Shown here piece after piece: positions 50,890-61,109 of a DNA stretch of 64,000 nucleotides. The notes beneath the pieces are model-generated. The model was not told the DNA's origin. It searched no databases and saw only the letters and a program-made list of their open reading frames with translations. This stretch comes from Trichoderma breve (Eukaryota; Ascomycota; Sordariomycetes; Hypocreales; Hypocreaceae), in assembly GCF_028502605.1 (NCBI RefSeq), contig NC_079233.1, positions 1,054,001 to 1,118,000 on the forward strand. Direction: 5' to 3'. The stretch's first letter is position 1. The number at the start of each line of letters is the position of its first letter. The translations under genes were made by a program, and so were the position numbers.

Positions 50890-51028
50890 CATGTAACAGC
50901 CGGTGCTTGGTTGAGTGCTACTATACCAGCATAAATACATGGTGTATATGTATGTAGTGGTGCTTGACGCAAATTAACAAGCCAGCAAGTAATTGCGTTG
51001 TGCTTGATAAGTCATCTCGTCATGAAAC

Positions 51029-51057
51029 TACCTAGGTAACTTCTAATTACCTAGGTA
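51029..51057. repeat. Pair of TACCTAGGTA palindromes
   Basis: Two perfect 10-bp dyads at 51029-51038 and 51048-51057, centres 19 bp apart, about 275-300 bp upstream of the hydrolase ATG. The spacing of about two helical turns would place them on one DNA face. A further copy is at 36,939. Confidence 0.8.
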
Positions 51058-51191
51058 ATAGCTTGGATCTCGGAAACACAATCCCCACCGGCGGCTTACA
51101 TGGTTCCATCTATAGAACACACTGTTAGGATGTAGAAAAAGAAAGTTATCGTAGGGGCTTGGTTGGTCGTAGAAGCTTGGCGTTTAAATTG

Positions 51192-51198
51192 TATAAAT
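51192..51198 (+). promoter_or_regulatory. TATA-like element of the hydrolase gene
   Basis: TATAAAT about 135 bp before the ATG at 51331, followed by an A/C-rich leader. Good position for a fungal TATA box; motif-based inference. Confidence 0.5.
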
Positions 51199-51330
51199 GC
51201 CATGCTTGTTTCATAAAAAGAGCAAAGTCATGTCTAACATAAAGCTTTAGACTCGTCTTCTGATTCTTTCCCACAAGAACACAGCAGCACAAACAAGACA
51301 TAATTCTTCAGAATTCCACGTGTAACAATC

Positions 51331-52226
51331 ATGGCAAAGGTTCCTTCTCCTTTCAAACCGCACATTCTCATCATCCCCGGAGCATGGTACCCGACCTCAA
51401 ACCTCGACACATTCATCGAATCGCTAGAAGCCGCAGGATATTCTGCTGAAGCCTTCTCGCTTCCTAGTTTTAACACAGCAGGCGTCTCTGTCCAAGACGA
51501 CGAAGATCAGGTGAAAGTTTTGCTCACCTCTCTAATCGACAATGGAAAAGATGTCATCATCGTCGCCCATTCCTACGGCGGGTTGGTTGCAGCGGGAGTT
51601 ATCGCCAATCCGGGTCTAGACCAGAGGACCAGAGAAGCACAGGGGTCAAAGGGGGGTGTCGTTGGTATTGTATATCTGGCCGCCATTATACCTGCAGAAG
51701 ATGAGGGGATTCTTCAGCTGGTGGGTGGAAAGTGGTTGGAGTACATTGATGATACCAAAGTGAGTTTAAAACTGTTACTGCGCCATCTTTACCTTCCTCT
51801 CTCGTGGCGGGTCAAAACTCAAATCGCTTTATTCTTCTTATGCTAATATATGTCTCTCTTTGATACCAGGCTGAAACGGAAGGCCTACTCTACACGTTCA
51901 ACCCAACAGAAACCTTCCATCATGATTGCTCAGCTGAATTAGCCAACAGCGTTACAGAGACCTTAATGCCACACTCTGAACTGGCCTTGAAAACAGCCTC
52001 CTCGGCAGTAGGATGGAAAGATAAGGCATATGACGGCCGCCGTGCCTACATTCGCTGTCTTCAGGATAAGGCGCTTCCTATTGGTATACAGGATCACTTG
52101 ATTTCTCGATCGGAAGTCGAGTGGGTGGTCAAGTCTCTGGACTCTTCGCACAGCCCGTTTCTGTCAATGCCGGGCGAGTTGACGAGGGTGGTGGAGGAGA
52201 TTGTAGAAGAGTTTGTAAAGAGCTGA
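51331..52226 (+). CDS. Alpha/beta-hydrolase (methylesterase/salicylate esterase-like)
   Basis: Serine hydrolase of unknown substrate. Two exons (51331-51759, 51870-52226; 110-bp intron GTGAGT...CCAG) give 261 residues. The fold is readable: ILIIPGAWYP at the N-terminus supplies the oxyanion strand, the nucleophile Ser lies in IIVAHSYGGLVAAG (the first Gly of GxSxG is Ala), and the catalytic His in SSHSPFLSMP near the C-terminus. The acid is probably the Asp in CLQDKALPI. Length and layout match small plant-like methylesterases and many fungal AB-hydrolase-1 proteins. No signal peptide, so cytosolic. It neighbours an SDR across a divergent spacer, which could allow co-regulation. Confidence 0.88.
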
Positions 52227-52937
52227 GTGCTAAGGCTAAATGTACAAGATGCCACATTCATAACATTGGCATATAATCTTTACCGCAAGGTCAATAAGAA
52301 TTCATTTGGCAGCCTCTTGATATAATACACATCTGCCTAAAGCCCCTGTATCAGACTGATGGCGTGATAATAAATATGTAGTCGCAATATCAACCAACAG
52401 GATGTCGAGGAATTGGTGTTGGTCCCGTTGCATCGTGATGGTGCATGATGGGCTGCCGCCTTGCCTAGATTGAGGCTGAATCTATCAATTCGAGAGTTTC
52501 CCAAGGCGAGCATCCAGATCTTCGTTTACGCCTATAAAGTACTCATGCAAAAGTCGGATACCATATAGTGGTTACATGTATTCAAGTTCTGCATTAAGAC
52601 TCTATATATGTTTAATCTCATATGCAACGACATTATTATTCATGCCTTTCAAAAAACTGCATTCGATTTACGCGCGCCGCAGAAGCATCCATATGGCCTC
52701 TTTCGTGGCCGCTGGCTGTGCTCAAGACCCCTGCAAGCCATCATCAGACTCTCCCAGAATGCCTTATAAGCCTCCCGCGCTATTACTGAGAACCACTCAC
52801 ACCACCGTCGCAATATCATCCCAGCCAAGACTTTGCGATAAAAAGCATGAGAGAATCCTCTTATTTCCGTTAGTTTTGAAATATGATCTTGTGATTAATT
52901 TATTTGCCTAACTTTCGATATTGTATAGCTTGAAGTT
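52227..52937. other. Intergenic: hydrolase 3' end and HET promoter
   Basis: AT-rich, 0.7 kb. A 111-codon open frame (52576-52911) lacks domain signals and is probably leader. Nothing else supported. Confidence 0.5.
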
Positions 52938-55406
52938 ATGGATTCTAAAAGACGGCGCGACGACAACTCAGACGATGGCGAAACCGGCTCATCGAGCAGG
53001 CTTGATGCTAGAAATGGACATAAACGCCGGAAAACAAGCCAAGCGGTTAATCTCTGCGAGGAATGCAGACAACTCGACATCGACGGTCTCTTCCGCAAAG
53101 CTTCCGAAGACTTCAAAAGAGCCAGAAAAGGCCTAATCAAGCGCCCTTCAAAACTATACGGCGGGCGCAACGACGGTCCTTTATTCTACGGAGATGCTTT
53201 CTTTGCACATTCTTTCGGGAGTCGCTTATCGGCGAGAGCAACATGCCCTCTATGCCGCTTCTTTTGGTCCATGAGAATCCAACCGGATAAGCGTCATGCA
53301 AAATACAAGCTTCTTGGGTTTTGCAGCAGCGAGAGTTGGATATTTGGCCTCTCCGGATTGAAGAAGAGTCCAGCCTGGCACAATACGCGAGATACGGTCT
53401 GGATGGGCGTCGTGCCAGATGTTCCGTCTATACCACAGTCAGGTCATGGCGAGAATTGGCTGGATAAAGACATCCCAGCAGTTGGATCAATCTATCTTTT
53501 GCAGCCTGATAAGAACGAGGAGGAAATTCCTGCGTTATTAGAAGCACGGCATCTCAGTGACGCAGTCGATTTCACCGCTGCACAGGAGTGGTTCTCGTTC
53601 TGCCGAAAGTGGCATCTGAGCTCCTGCAGTCGACCCAACAAAGGTGATACCATTACTCGAGGATTTCGTGTAATTGACTGCGAGAAGAATCCACCGGTAG
53701 TAGTGGAAATGCCCTGGGGTGTTGAATATGCCGCACTCAGCTATGTATGGGGTCAGCGGCCGGAAGACTTGGTTGACTGGCCTGCAACAGTTCTCGATGC
53801 CGTTGCGGTGTCTCGTAAATTGGGATTGCGGTACTTGTGGGTTGATCGACTGTGCATCAACCAATCTGATCCTGTGGAAAAGGACTATCTCATATCCCGA
53901 ATGACTACGATTTACGAATATGCTGAGCTTACCATTGTATCAGCTTCTGGGTCGGGAGCAAGCGATGGTCTCCCCGGGGTACGATCGACGCCTCGAGAAA
54001 GTCAGCCCAAGATTCTACTAGAGAGTGGGAGTCTTCTAGTGTCTGCACTCCAAGATCCCCGTCAAGAGATTCTGGCATCCGAATATTGGACGAGGGGATG
54101 GACATACCAGGAAGGTGTCTTGTCCAACCGGCGTCTAGTATTTACTGACCATCAAATGTATTGGGAGTGTCGTTGCATGGCTGCACATGAGAGTCTCCGG
54201 ATGCCTTTGGAGCTACTTCACAGAAATCACATCTCTGAGACGAATGCTACGGATTCGCAGAGGAGAGAGATTTTACCTCAAATACCCAATGGACAACATA
54301 TGGAGGACTATATTTTGGGAGGAATATTCAAGAGTGAGACGTCTGGTGGAGATTTGGAGATGGGCAGCCATCAACGAAACGTTATACAAACAGATGAATA
54401 TCGGCTGGAATACGGATTTCCTGTGCCAGGCGAAGCCTCCACTGGCTCACAACTACGATCGTTGAATGACCATATCCGTGCTTTTTCTGCAAGAAAACTA
54501 AGTCATGGCGGAGATTCACTCAAGGCTTTCCTTGGTATCGCCGGCATGTACAGAGACAAGAGACTTTGTATATATCTTGGCATTCCCATGTGGACAAACG
54601 ATATCTTAGTCGACCTCACGGGTTCTTACGTTACATTCGCCCTTTCAGTCTGCTCATGGTACCATCGCAGCGGTACAGAGCATCAAATGTTCATTTCAGA
54701 GCCCTGTATTCGCAGAACACACCTGCCATCCTGGACATGGGCAGGATGGCAAGGCACGGTATCATGGCGCGCTCCACCGTCGGACGAGCATAGTGTCTTT
54801 ATGAATGATCTGATTACTGCAGAGCCACTACAGATTCACCTGGTATGGGCAGCAGATCTGTATCTAAGGTCATCATGTGAGCCAGTATGCTTACGATTGC
54901 TGAACTTGTACTCTACGGATGTACTAGAAGCAGAAGTTCCTACGCTGCTTGAAGTACGGAACCCCCTAGTATTGAAGTACTCGGTTAGACATGAAGTCAA
55001 GGGAAGCTGGGAATGGAGACGCTTAGCAGGCAGAGCAGGCGAAACACGCCGCTACCAAGCCGAACGACAAGAGTGGGATAAAAAATGGTACCGCATCGCC
55101 GGCAGGCTCGCCTTTGTAAGCATGTCCATTCCAATTACAGAAGAGGACTGGACTCGAAAGCACGACACAGGCGAACTCATCAGCGTGCTTATATTTGCTG
55201 CTCAACGGCCCCGTGCAGAGCATGGCCGGGCAAGGTTTTTGACGCTGCAGAGGGTTGAGTCTGATTCGTTTGAGACGAGGTGGGAGAGAGTTGGGACGCT
55301 GCAGCTTACAATTCCGGAGGTTGACTTGGATAAGTGCTTTACGAATGAGGAGTTTCTGAGGAGGATTCCTGTGAGGGAGTGGAGAGGTGCAATTGTCATT
55401 CAGTAA
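52938..55406 (+). CDS. HET-domain (heterokaryon incompatibility) protein
   Basis: Single-exon gene of 822 residues. The HET domain, which triggers cell death in fungal non-self recognition when partnered, spans about 264-391. It shows all three conserved blocks: YAALSYVWGQ, LRYLWVDRLCINQSDPVEKDYLISRM and EYWTRGWTYQEGVLSNRRLVF. The N-terminus begins with a basic nuclear-type patch (SKRRR, HKRRK) and has two CxxC pairs, at 40/43 and 103/106, flanking a helical region. They may form a zinc site and are typical of many fungal HET proteins. The long C-terminal part (about 430 residues) includes the usual LPSWTWAGWQG segment and has no repeats. Function in incompatibility is inferred from the family; most HET proteins are orphan. 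Confidence 0.92.
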   Translation: MDSKRRRDDNSDDGETGSSSRLDARNGHKRRKTSQAVNLCEECRQLDIDGLFRKASEDFKRARKGLIKRPSKLYGGRNDGPLFYGDAFFAHSFGSRLSARATCPLCRFFWSMRIQPDKRHAKYKLLGFCSSESWIFGLSGLKKSPAWHNTRDTVWMGVVPDVPSIPQSGHGENWLDKDIPAVGSIYLLQPDKNEEEIPALLEARHLSDAVDFTAAQEWFSFCRKWHLSSCSRPNKGDTITRGFRVIDCEKNPPVVVEMPWGVEYAALSYVWGQRPEDLVDWPATVLDAVAVSRKLGLRYLWVDRLCINQSDPVEKDYLISRMTTIYEYAELTIVSASGSGASDGLPGVRSTPRESQPKILLESGSLLVSALQDPRQEILASEYWTRGWTYQEGVLSNRRLVFTDHQMYWECRCMAAHESLRMPLELLHRNHISETNATDSQRREILPQIPNGQHMEDYILGGIFKSETSGGDLEMGSHQRNVIQTDEYRLEYGFPVPGEASTGSQLRSLNDHIRAFSARKLSHGGDSLKAFLGIAGMYRDKRLCIYLGIPMWTNDILVDLTGSYVTFALSVCSWYHRSGTEHQMFISEPCIRRTHLPSWTWAGWQGTVSWRAPPSDEHSVFMNDLITAEPLQIHLVWAADLYLRSSCEPVCLRLLNLYSTDVLEAEVPTLLEVRNPLVLKYSVRHEVKGSWEWRRLAGRAGETRRYQAERQEWDKKWYRIAGRLAFVSMSIPITEEDWTRKHDTGELISVLIFAAQRPRAEHGRARFLTLQRVESDSFETRWERVGTLQLTIPEVDLDKCFTNEEFLRRIPVREWRGAIVIQ

Positions 55407-55776
55407 GATATTAACTGTAAGGAGAACAAGCATTGCGAAACACTTGATCTTATAATGGGCGATGTTCTAAATTTAGCGAGAGGATGCTAATGTCCATGGC
55501 AAAGAGCTCAGAGGGATATGGGCTTTAATGTCATATAGAGAGCGGTATTGATGAATGATCATGACTTGTAGAGAACTGTCAATCTATTACTCTGTACTTT
55601 GAACCTCCCTCTACCGGTTTCTAGGAAAGAGATTGAACTTCTTTGCACTGAATTGTAATTGCGTGAAGCTGCTTGAATGAGAAGCTCATGCCCATCATCA
55701 AGAGTTCATTATTAGAATTGCGGATTTTCGGTTTCACAACCTCTACGGCACTTCTCACCATTTGTTAGACCTTAGC
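55407..55776. other. Convergent intergenic region
   Basis: 370 bp between the 3' ends of the HET gene (+) and the SDR (-). AT-rich 3' flanks only. Confidence 0.6.
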
Positions 55777-56787
55777 TCAGGCCTTGGCAAGCTCATCCAA
55801 ACCTTGGTCCTGCGACATCATCATATCCTGAAGCAGTAGACTATATTAGTATGCGGCCAGATTCGATCGACTCATCCCATTCAAGGTGGTATATAAAAAA
55901 AAGAAAATGCTTACAAGTACCGATACTGGTAGCCACCTTGTCACAAACCGGATGATGCCACTATACGATCCTCTCCATACTATTCCGTTTCTATTACTCG
56001 CCACGATATCTGGCACGATAGAATTGACGAGCTCCTGAGCAGACCCTCCTTTGGGGCCGAGCTCATTCTTGGCCCACTTGGTGATTGTTTCGAGGATTTT
56101 GGAATAGTAAGATGTTTCGGGAAGCTCAGGTATCGGCTCATTAGCGTGAAATGGCGTGGCAACGGTACCGAGCAAGATGGTCACAACGCTCACGCCAAAG
56201 GGGGAAAGTTCCAAGCGAAGAGTCTCGGAGATGCTGTTGATAGCAGCTTTGGAGGACGCATAAGTTCCTGTAAGAAGCTTCTGCGTTAATCACGGTGATT
56301 CTCGCCACACAACGCAATGACAGCTGCACTGGATCAAATCACACTTACCAATCCACGGGGTATTGACTACTGAGCCCACGGAGCTCATGTTAACCACTCG
56401 GCCTTTGCTTTTGATCAATTGCGGAGCAAATGCTTGAACAGTTCTCACCACCCCCCAGACGTTCGCATTATATAGGTTTTGCGCCTTGTCAATGTCCACG
56501 TCCAGAATTGGCATCGTGTATCCGAACCCTGCGTTGTTCACCAACACGTCCAGACAGTGTCCTGCCTCCTCGACTGCCTTTGCGGCCTCTACAACAGACT
56601 CTTTGGATGAGACATCGAGGGCTATTACAGACACGTTGGGGAGGCTTCTGAGCTCAAAGGGGATTTTGGACGTGTCGCGTGCAGTCGCAAAGATATGGTG
56701 TTGTTGTTTTGCGAGTGTGAGGGCGAGGACGGCACCGATGCCGTCGGCGGAGCAGCCAGTGATGAGGATTGTCTGGCTTTTGGCCAT
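55777..56787 (-). CDS. AYR1-like short-chain dehydrogenase (1-acyl-DHAP reductase type)
   Basis: Related to yeast Ayr1, which reduces 1-acyl-dihydroxyacetone phosphate with NADPH at lipid droplets and ER. Three exons (minus: 56787-56349, 56267-55915, 55827-55777) join in frame to 280 residues. Motifs: TGCSADGIGAVLA cofactor loop, the NNAG block (LDVLVNNAGFGYTMP), catalytic Ser in VVNMSSVGSVVNTPW, YxxxK in GTYASSKAAIN, and the Ayr1-type LRLELSPFGVSVVTILLGTVAT. The last exon encodes a short end (DMMMSQDQGLDELAKA). If the final 87-bp intron is retained, translation continues to a stop at 55846 with a hydrophobic tail instead. The splice was chosen for its consensus donor GTAAGC, acceptor TTCAG and perfect frame. 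Confidence 0.85.
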
Positions 56788-57612
56788 TTCTATGCAACAA
56801 TGGCTAAAGACAAATGAGAGAGATATACTACATCCGAAAGGAGAATGAAGAGAGGTCACGTCGGGAGGGGGGCAGCGATTCAACAAGTACGGGATTTTCA
56901 GCCTTCAATCCTTCCGCTTTCTTGTCACATTCGCTGCAGTTGTTACAATAATAGCAACAGGAATGCTTTTTGGCTATAAAAAGTTCCTCTACCGAACGTT
57001 GGTTCGCAACGTGTGCTAACCAAATCTCGTCCACGCCGTGTAATTCCCCTCATTTGTTTGGCATCTAGCGGCTTGATTTCGTGGCTGTCGACAGGGTTGA
57101 GAGCTTCTCCGCAATTAAAATTGGGCTTGACTTCATCGTGAGCCTGAAGGATTCGTAGGAGCATGTACATACAGGCATTCACGCAACTTGTGTGTGAAGT
57201 CAAGATGGACACGGTCAACGAGGCAGATCTAGTAACAGCCCCATGTCGGCACACATCCCAATCGCCTGCAATAAACAATTACTACGGTGACATGAACATC
57301 AACCAGGTTCACGGGAGTCTCGAAGAGGATCATAATCTCCGTCTTGTGCGTGCTTTAGGCCTTGGATGAGAATCGACTTGGAGATGGCCCCGCATGTGCA
57401 AACCAGAACCAACAACAGAAGACCCTTGACGATAAGGATCGACTCGGTTTGTCATCCTCAACTTGCAAATAATAGCTCTTATTATAGTATCTAGCTCAAT
57501 CCAGAATCTCGCTTTCTTATGACATTTTAAAAGTGATTGAGCATATAGAGGAAAGGGAAAGAAAGAAAACGACAAAGAAGAGAGATTTTTGAGTCGCAAT
57601 ATTCAGCCGCTT
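56788..57612. other. Intergenic region with a small orphan ORF
   Basis: Promoter of the AYR1-like gene on the left and 3' flank of the 7-TM gene on the right. In between lies a short plus-strand frame (57205-57369), described separately. Confidence 0.5.
57205..57369 (+). CDS. Small orphan ORF with an Asn-rich segment
   Basis: 54 codons, with an in-frame ATG 42 bp further upstream also possible. The middle reads INNYYGDMNINQVHGSL. It is rich in Asn, Gly and hydrophobics in alternation, and loosely recalls beta-forming N-terminal signalling motifs of fungal NLR/HET-linked proteins. It sits 1.8 kb from a HET gene. No downstream exon was found. It may be a degenerate fragment or chance frame. 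Confidence 0.2.
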   Translation: MDTVNEADLVTAPCRHTSQSPAINNYYGDMNINQVHGSLEEDHNLRLVRALGLG

Positions 57613-59135
57613 CTAAACCACATGCTCAGGATGAACCTCCTGCGTGATATCAATGTTTCGGACAATTCCATTCGCGCCAGTATTTGCCGATTCCGGCGTT
57701 TCATTCTCTTCTTTGGTGCCGCCGTGAATATGAACTACTCGTGATGAATAGCTGCTCGCATCGTAACTGCCAGAGCCCTGTCCGTGAGATACAAAGTGCT
57801 TGAGATTTCCCTCTGAAGCAACCTCGTTTTCATAAGTCGACTCTTTGGAGTTTTCTGTGTTGAGATAGTCTTGAGCAAGTCGGGGGCCGCCACAATGTCT
57901 GTTGCCGTCTTTCTCGACGTCCTTGCCGCCTCTTCCATCACCACGTCTGCCGCTGCGTCTGCGGTGGATTCTGGATATAAACGCCTTCCATACACGAGTT
58001 TCTGCAATATGCTTCTTGCACATGTTCTTGAAAGCAGGTACACAGCAGACCACTAAAGCGACATTATTTTCGACGATGCTGTGCAGAAACACTTGTTAGA
58101 TGGGATTATTGGCGTTACTTGCTGGCGCTGCACTACTTACATGCAAATAAACAGCTGAGTCTCGAGCCAAGTGAGGTCTGGTGTGCCTAGCAACTTGATG
58201 CGGCCATAAAGTGCGATGACACTGGCGATAACTCCCCTGTTGCCTCCATGTTAGCACATACACGTGTACTCGCTAGCGACAATCATGGTTGAGCACCTAC
58301 ATCAAGGCAGTGAAGAAGACGGCGCACAAAGCGATGCGTCTTCTAAGGGGCATGTTAAGTTTCCATAATACCGGCAGTGGTAGTATGAAGATGGCTATAT
58401 CGATGACGACGGCCAATGAACCCTGAACCGGTCCGAAGTAGATGATCTTTCCGGGATTACCGCTCGTCAAAAGATCTATCCACGTCTCACCAGGTCGTGG
58501 GCATGCAAAGGCAATCTCAAGAATCGAGTTGGTCCAGTAGGTGAGAGTGAGGACGACCATTAGAATATAGACAGTTATTCGAATAGTCCTATTTGCAGAG
58601 AATATTTGAAGGTAGAGCAGCAAGATGGCAGCTTTGGCGAAGAAGATGGCGGGCCCGAGCAGCATGCCAAATGAAAAGATAAGCTTCAAGTATGTTGCAG
58701 TGTACCAACATATGGGCACATTCCATTGGTGCCGTGAATACCGAGCAACTAGTGTAATTAAGATGAGCATTTACGGGCAAAAGCTGCATTCGAGGGTTTG
58801 TTGATGCAACATACCTGACAGAATAAGCCCTGTATAGGCCGCATTGAGAACGCAGGCGATGATGGCAAAGTCTGTGTGAAGATGGTCAGTTTGCATATTA
58901 TCGTTGCCATTGCTCGGTCCTACAACTTACAATCTGCCAATTTCAAGTCCCTCCAGTTCATCCATAACCTCGCAGCAATGAATATTGTCGACCAGGTGAG
59001 CATGACCGCCGATACTGCGATGAGAGCTGGCGCAAGTGATTCAGGATCGACGAAGTTAGGAACAACACCGGGAGGAGGCATCGCTGCAGGGAGCTGGCAG
59101 AGATCTGTGCCTGGGGGTATAGTGAGACTGCTCAT
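57613..59135 (-). CDS. Fungal rhodopsin-domain (PTH11-like) seven-helix membrane protein
   Basis: Predicted plasma-membrane protein of the large fungal family sharing the rhodopsin-like domain with PTH11-type receptors. Five exons (minus: 59135-58931, 58871-58815, 58748-58301, 58236-58141, 58078-57613; introns 59-66 bp) join in frame to 423 residues. The first helix (ALIAVSAVMLTWSTIFIAARLWM) is preceded by a short extracellular N-terminus without a CFEM domain. Later helices include IFFAKAAILLLYLQIF, ITVYILMVVLTLTYW and VVIDIAIFILPLPVLWKLNM, with the family motif PLPVLWKLNMPLRRRIAL after helix 5. The cytosolic tail of about 130 residues is rich in Arg, Ser and Gly. Ligand and signalling role unknown. 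A TTTATATA on the minus strand at 59281-59288 may be its TATA box. Confidence 0.88.
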
Positions 59136-61109
59136 TTTGTCTGCAGCTTGTTTTTTTTTTCCTTTTTGCTTTTCTTATCCTTCTTTTCCCTTATTCTCCA
59201 GCTACCAGTCGAGGCTTCATGAGAGAGGCGGTCTTCCGCTTGTTGGCCGCTGTCGTGAAGGTACAATAGTAGATATCAATTATATAAAGGAGCAAATATA
59301 ATCGGTGGGTTGATCGGCTAATTCATCTCAAGAACCAGACGATGCCAGCAGGAGAATATATTGCAATTATATCCAAGACGATAATGAGATGATTGAGGAT
59401 GAATAGAGCGAATATAATAGACATGCAGTCAAGTCGCTCCTCTAGGACCGACCCATTGAGATTCCATCCTTTTAAATCTCCAAAGGGCATCAGTTAGTCT
59501 TTGAAGAGCTACAGCTGCTGAACCAAAAAGGTATGAATGAAGAGCTAAAAAATAGCATTGGTGTTGGTTCGATAACAGTGTGGAAGGCGCTTTACGCATT
59601 AGTCGATTTAGCCACTCTCGAGATCTCCGAGAGCGTCTGTATTCAGGATTACATGTATTTATTGATAGAAATCAGTTGAAGTGCTTGATATCGGTAGCGA
59701 TTGAACTCCCAAACTTCGCGGTGATGCATGGAGATTTGTATCGTGTTCTTCTTTTACGGTCCACCAGCAAATGTTTTGAGAGTTTCATCACATCGAGCAG
59801 CCAAGATGTGAATCTTCAACCTGCCTAGCGCGATCTACTAAAGGCTTCTCATTGTGCTCCATCTCCCTTCTTCGCACGTTGGTGTTGGTGGCTTGGCAAG
59901 CTGGAGCGGGGGAATGAATGGGCATGTTCCGGATTGGAGAAGATGTGGCCAAAGTCAAACCAGGAAAACAGCCAGTGCGTAGAGGCTCTAAGGGTATCCT
60001 GAATCAAAGCTGAAAATGAATCGCAAAAGTATATGAGTGCAAAGAAGATTACTGTCCCTCGTGTAGGCCATAGCCGTGTTGCTAGGAGCTGAAGTTATAT
60101 ACACCAGACTTTTTTCTATATCCCCGAGTCATAACAGCAAGGAATACAATTTATTCGTCCAAACACGATACGTTGAGTTTGAATTTCAACGTTGGACGAT
60201 CCGCAGAGCCTTGTCCATAGCATCAAATCAGGTATCAAACTAACATGAATGCTCCATATATGATCGTAGGGCGTACGAATTACACATCAGAAACAGCTTC
60301 AAGCACAGACCTTGCTGCAGATTCTCCAGCCGGCACACCGGATACGACTTGCTAGTCCAACTAGTTCAACACCAAGCTGATTCAATTAGCAAGGTCACGC
60401 CGTACGTGACGGGGGCATGAACCAGATAGATTCCCGCAACCTAGACGCCTCCAATACGAGAAGAATAGAAATGAATACAAGCCCCTCACATATTCATGCA
60501 GGCGACTGTGACTATGGGATTGGCTTCAGCCAGCCGTGGCGCAGCGCTCCAAAGGTAATCGATCTGTTTAGTGGCACTAGTGTTGCATTAGGCCCCTCCC
60601 GTGGCCACTTGTTGCACATTTGTTGCCTCACTGGCTCATTTTCGTCGTTCTAATGGTCAGGGAGATGCTCGGCAGCGGTGGATGAGATCTTCTTCAGAGA
60701 GGGGGGCACGGATACTAAGACAGAACCTGCGTGTAAGTCCAGTCTGTGCACATGTGTGCCGGAGTACCCCGGCGAATCAGATCTCATGCATCTGAGTGAG
60801 GCTGACATGAGCATGAGATTCGAAAAATGGGCATGGTCTGTATAGATCGTCGAGACCGTAGTCGCAGAAGCTTGATTTTGCAAGCGGCTATTAGGGGAGG
60901 GCCGAAGACAGGATGAATTGAAGAAAGAATCATATCGTTACAAAGAAAGTGATATATGACAATATCATTATTTTACTAATGTGCTAGATCAAAGCATATT
61001 TGACAACAGAAATCCAATAGCCCACTCAATAAGAGAGTTCACAACGCGCATGAGTGAGCACCTGGTACCAGATATAGTAACAGCGCAGTAAAACAAATTA
61101 CTTTTGCTA
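59136..61109. other. 2.0-kb intergenic region
   Basis: AT-rich DNA with short frames on the plus strand (59580-59828, 60417-60653) that show no domain, splice structure or codon bias. Contains the promoter of the 7-TM gene on the left and the 3' flank of the P450 gene on the right. Confidence 0.5.

Larger units (their letters stand above)
49931..51330. other. 1.4-kb divergent spacer with a 40-T tract and inverted repeat
   Basis: Contains promoters of the SDR (-) and the hydrolase (+), the homopolymer and inverted repeat described separately, and a pair of TACCTAGGTA palindromes. No open frame with coding character. Confidence 0.55.
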
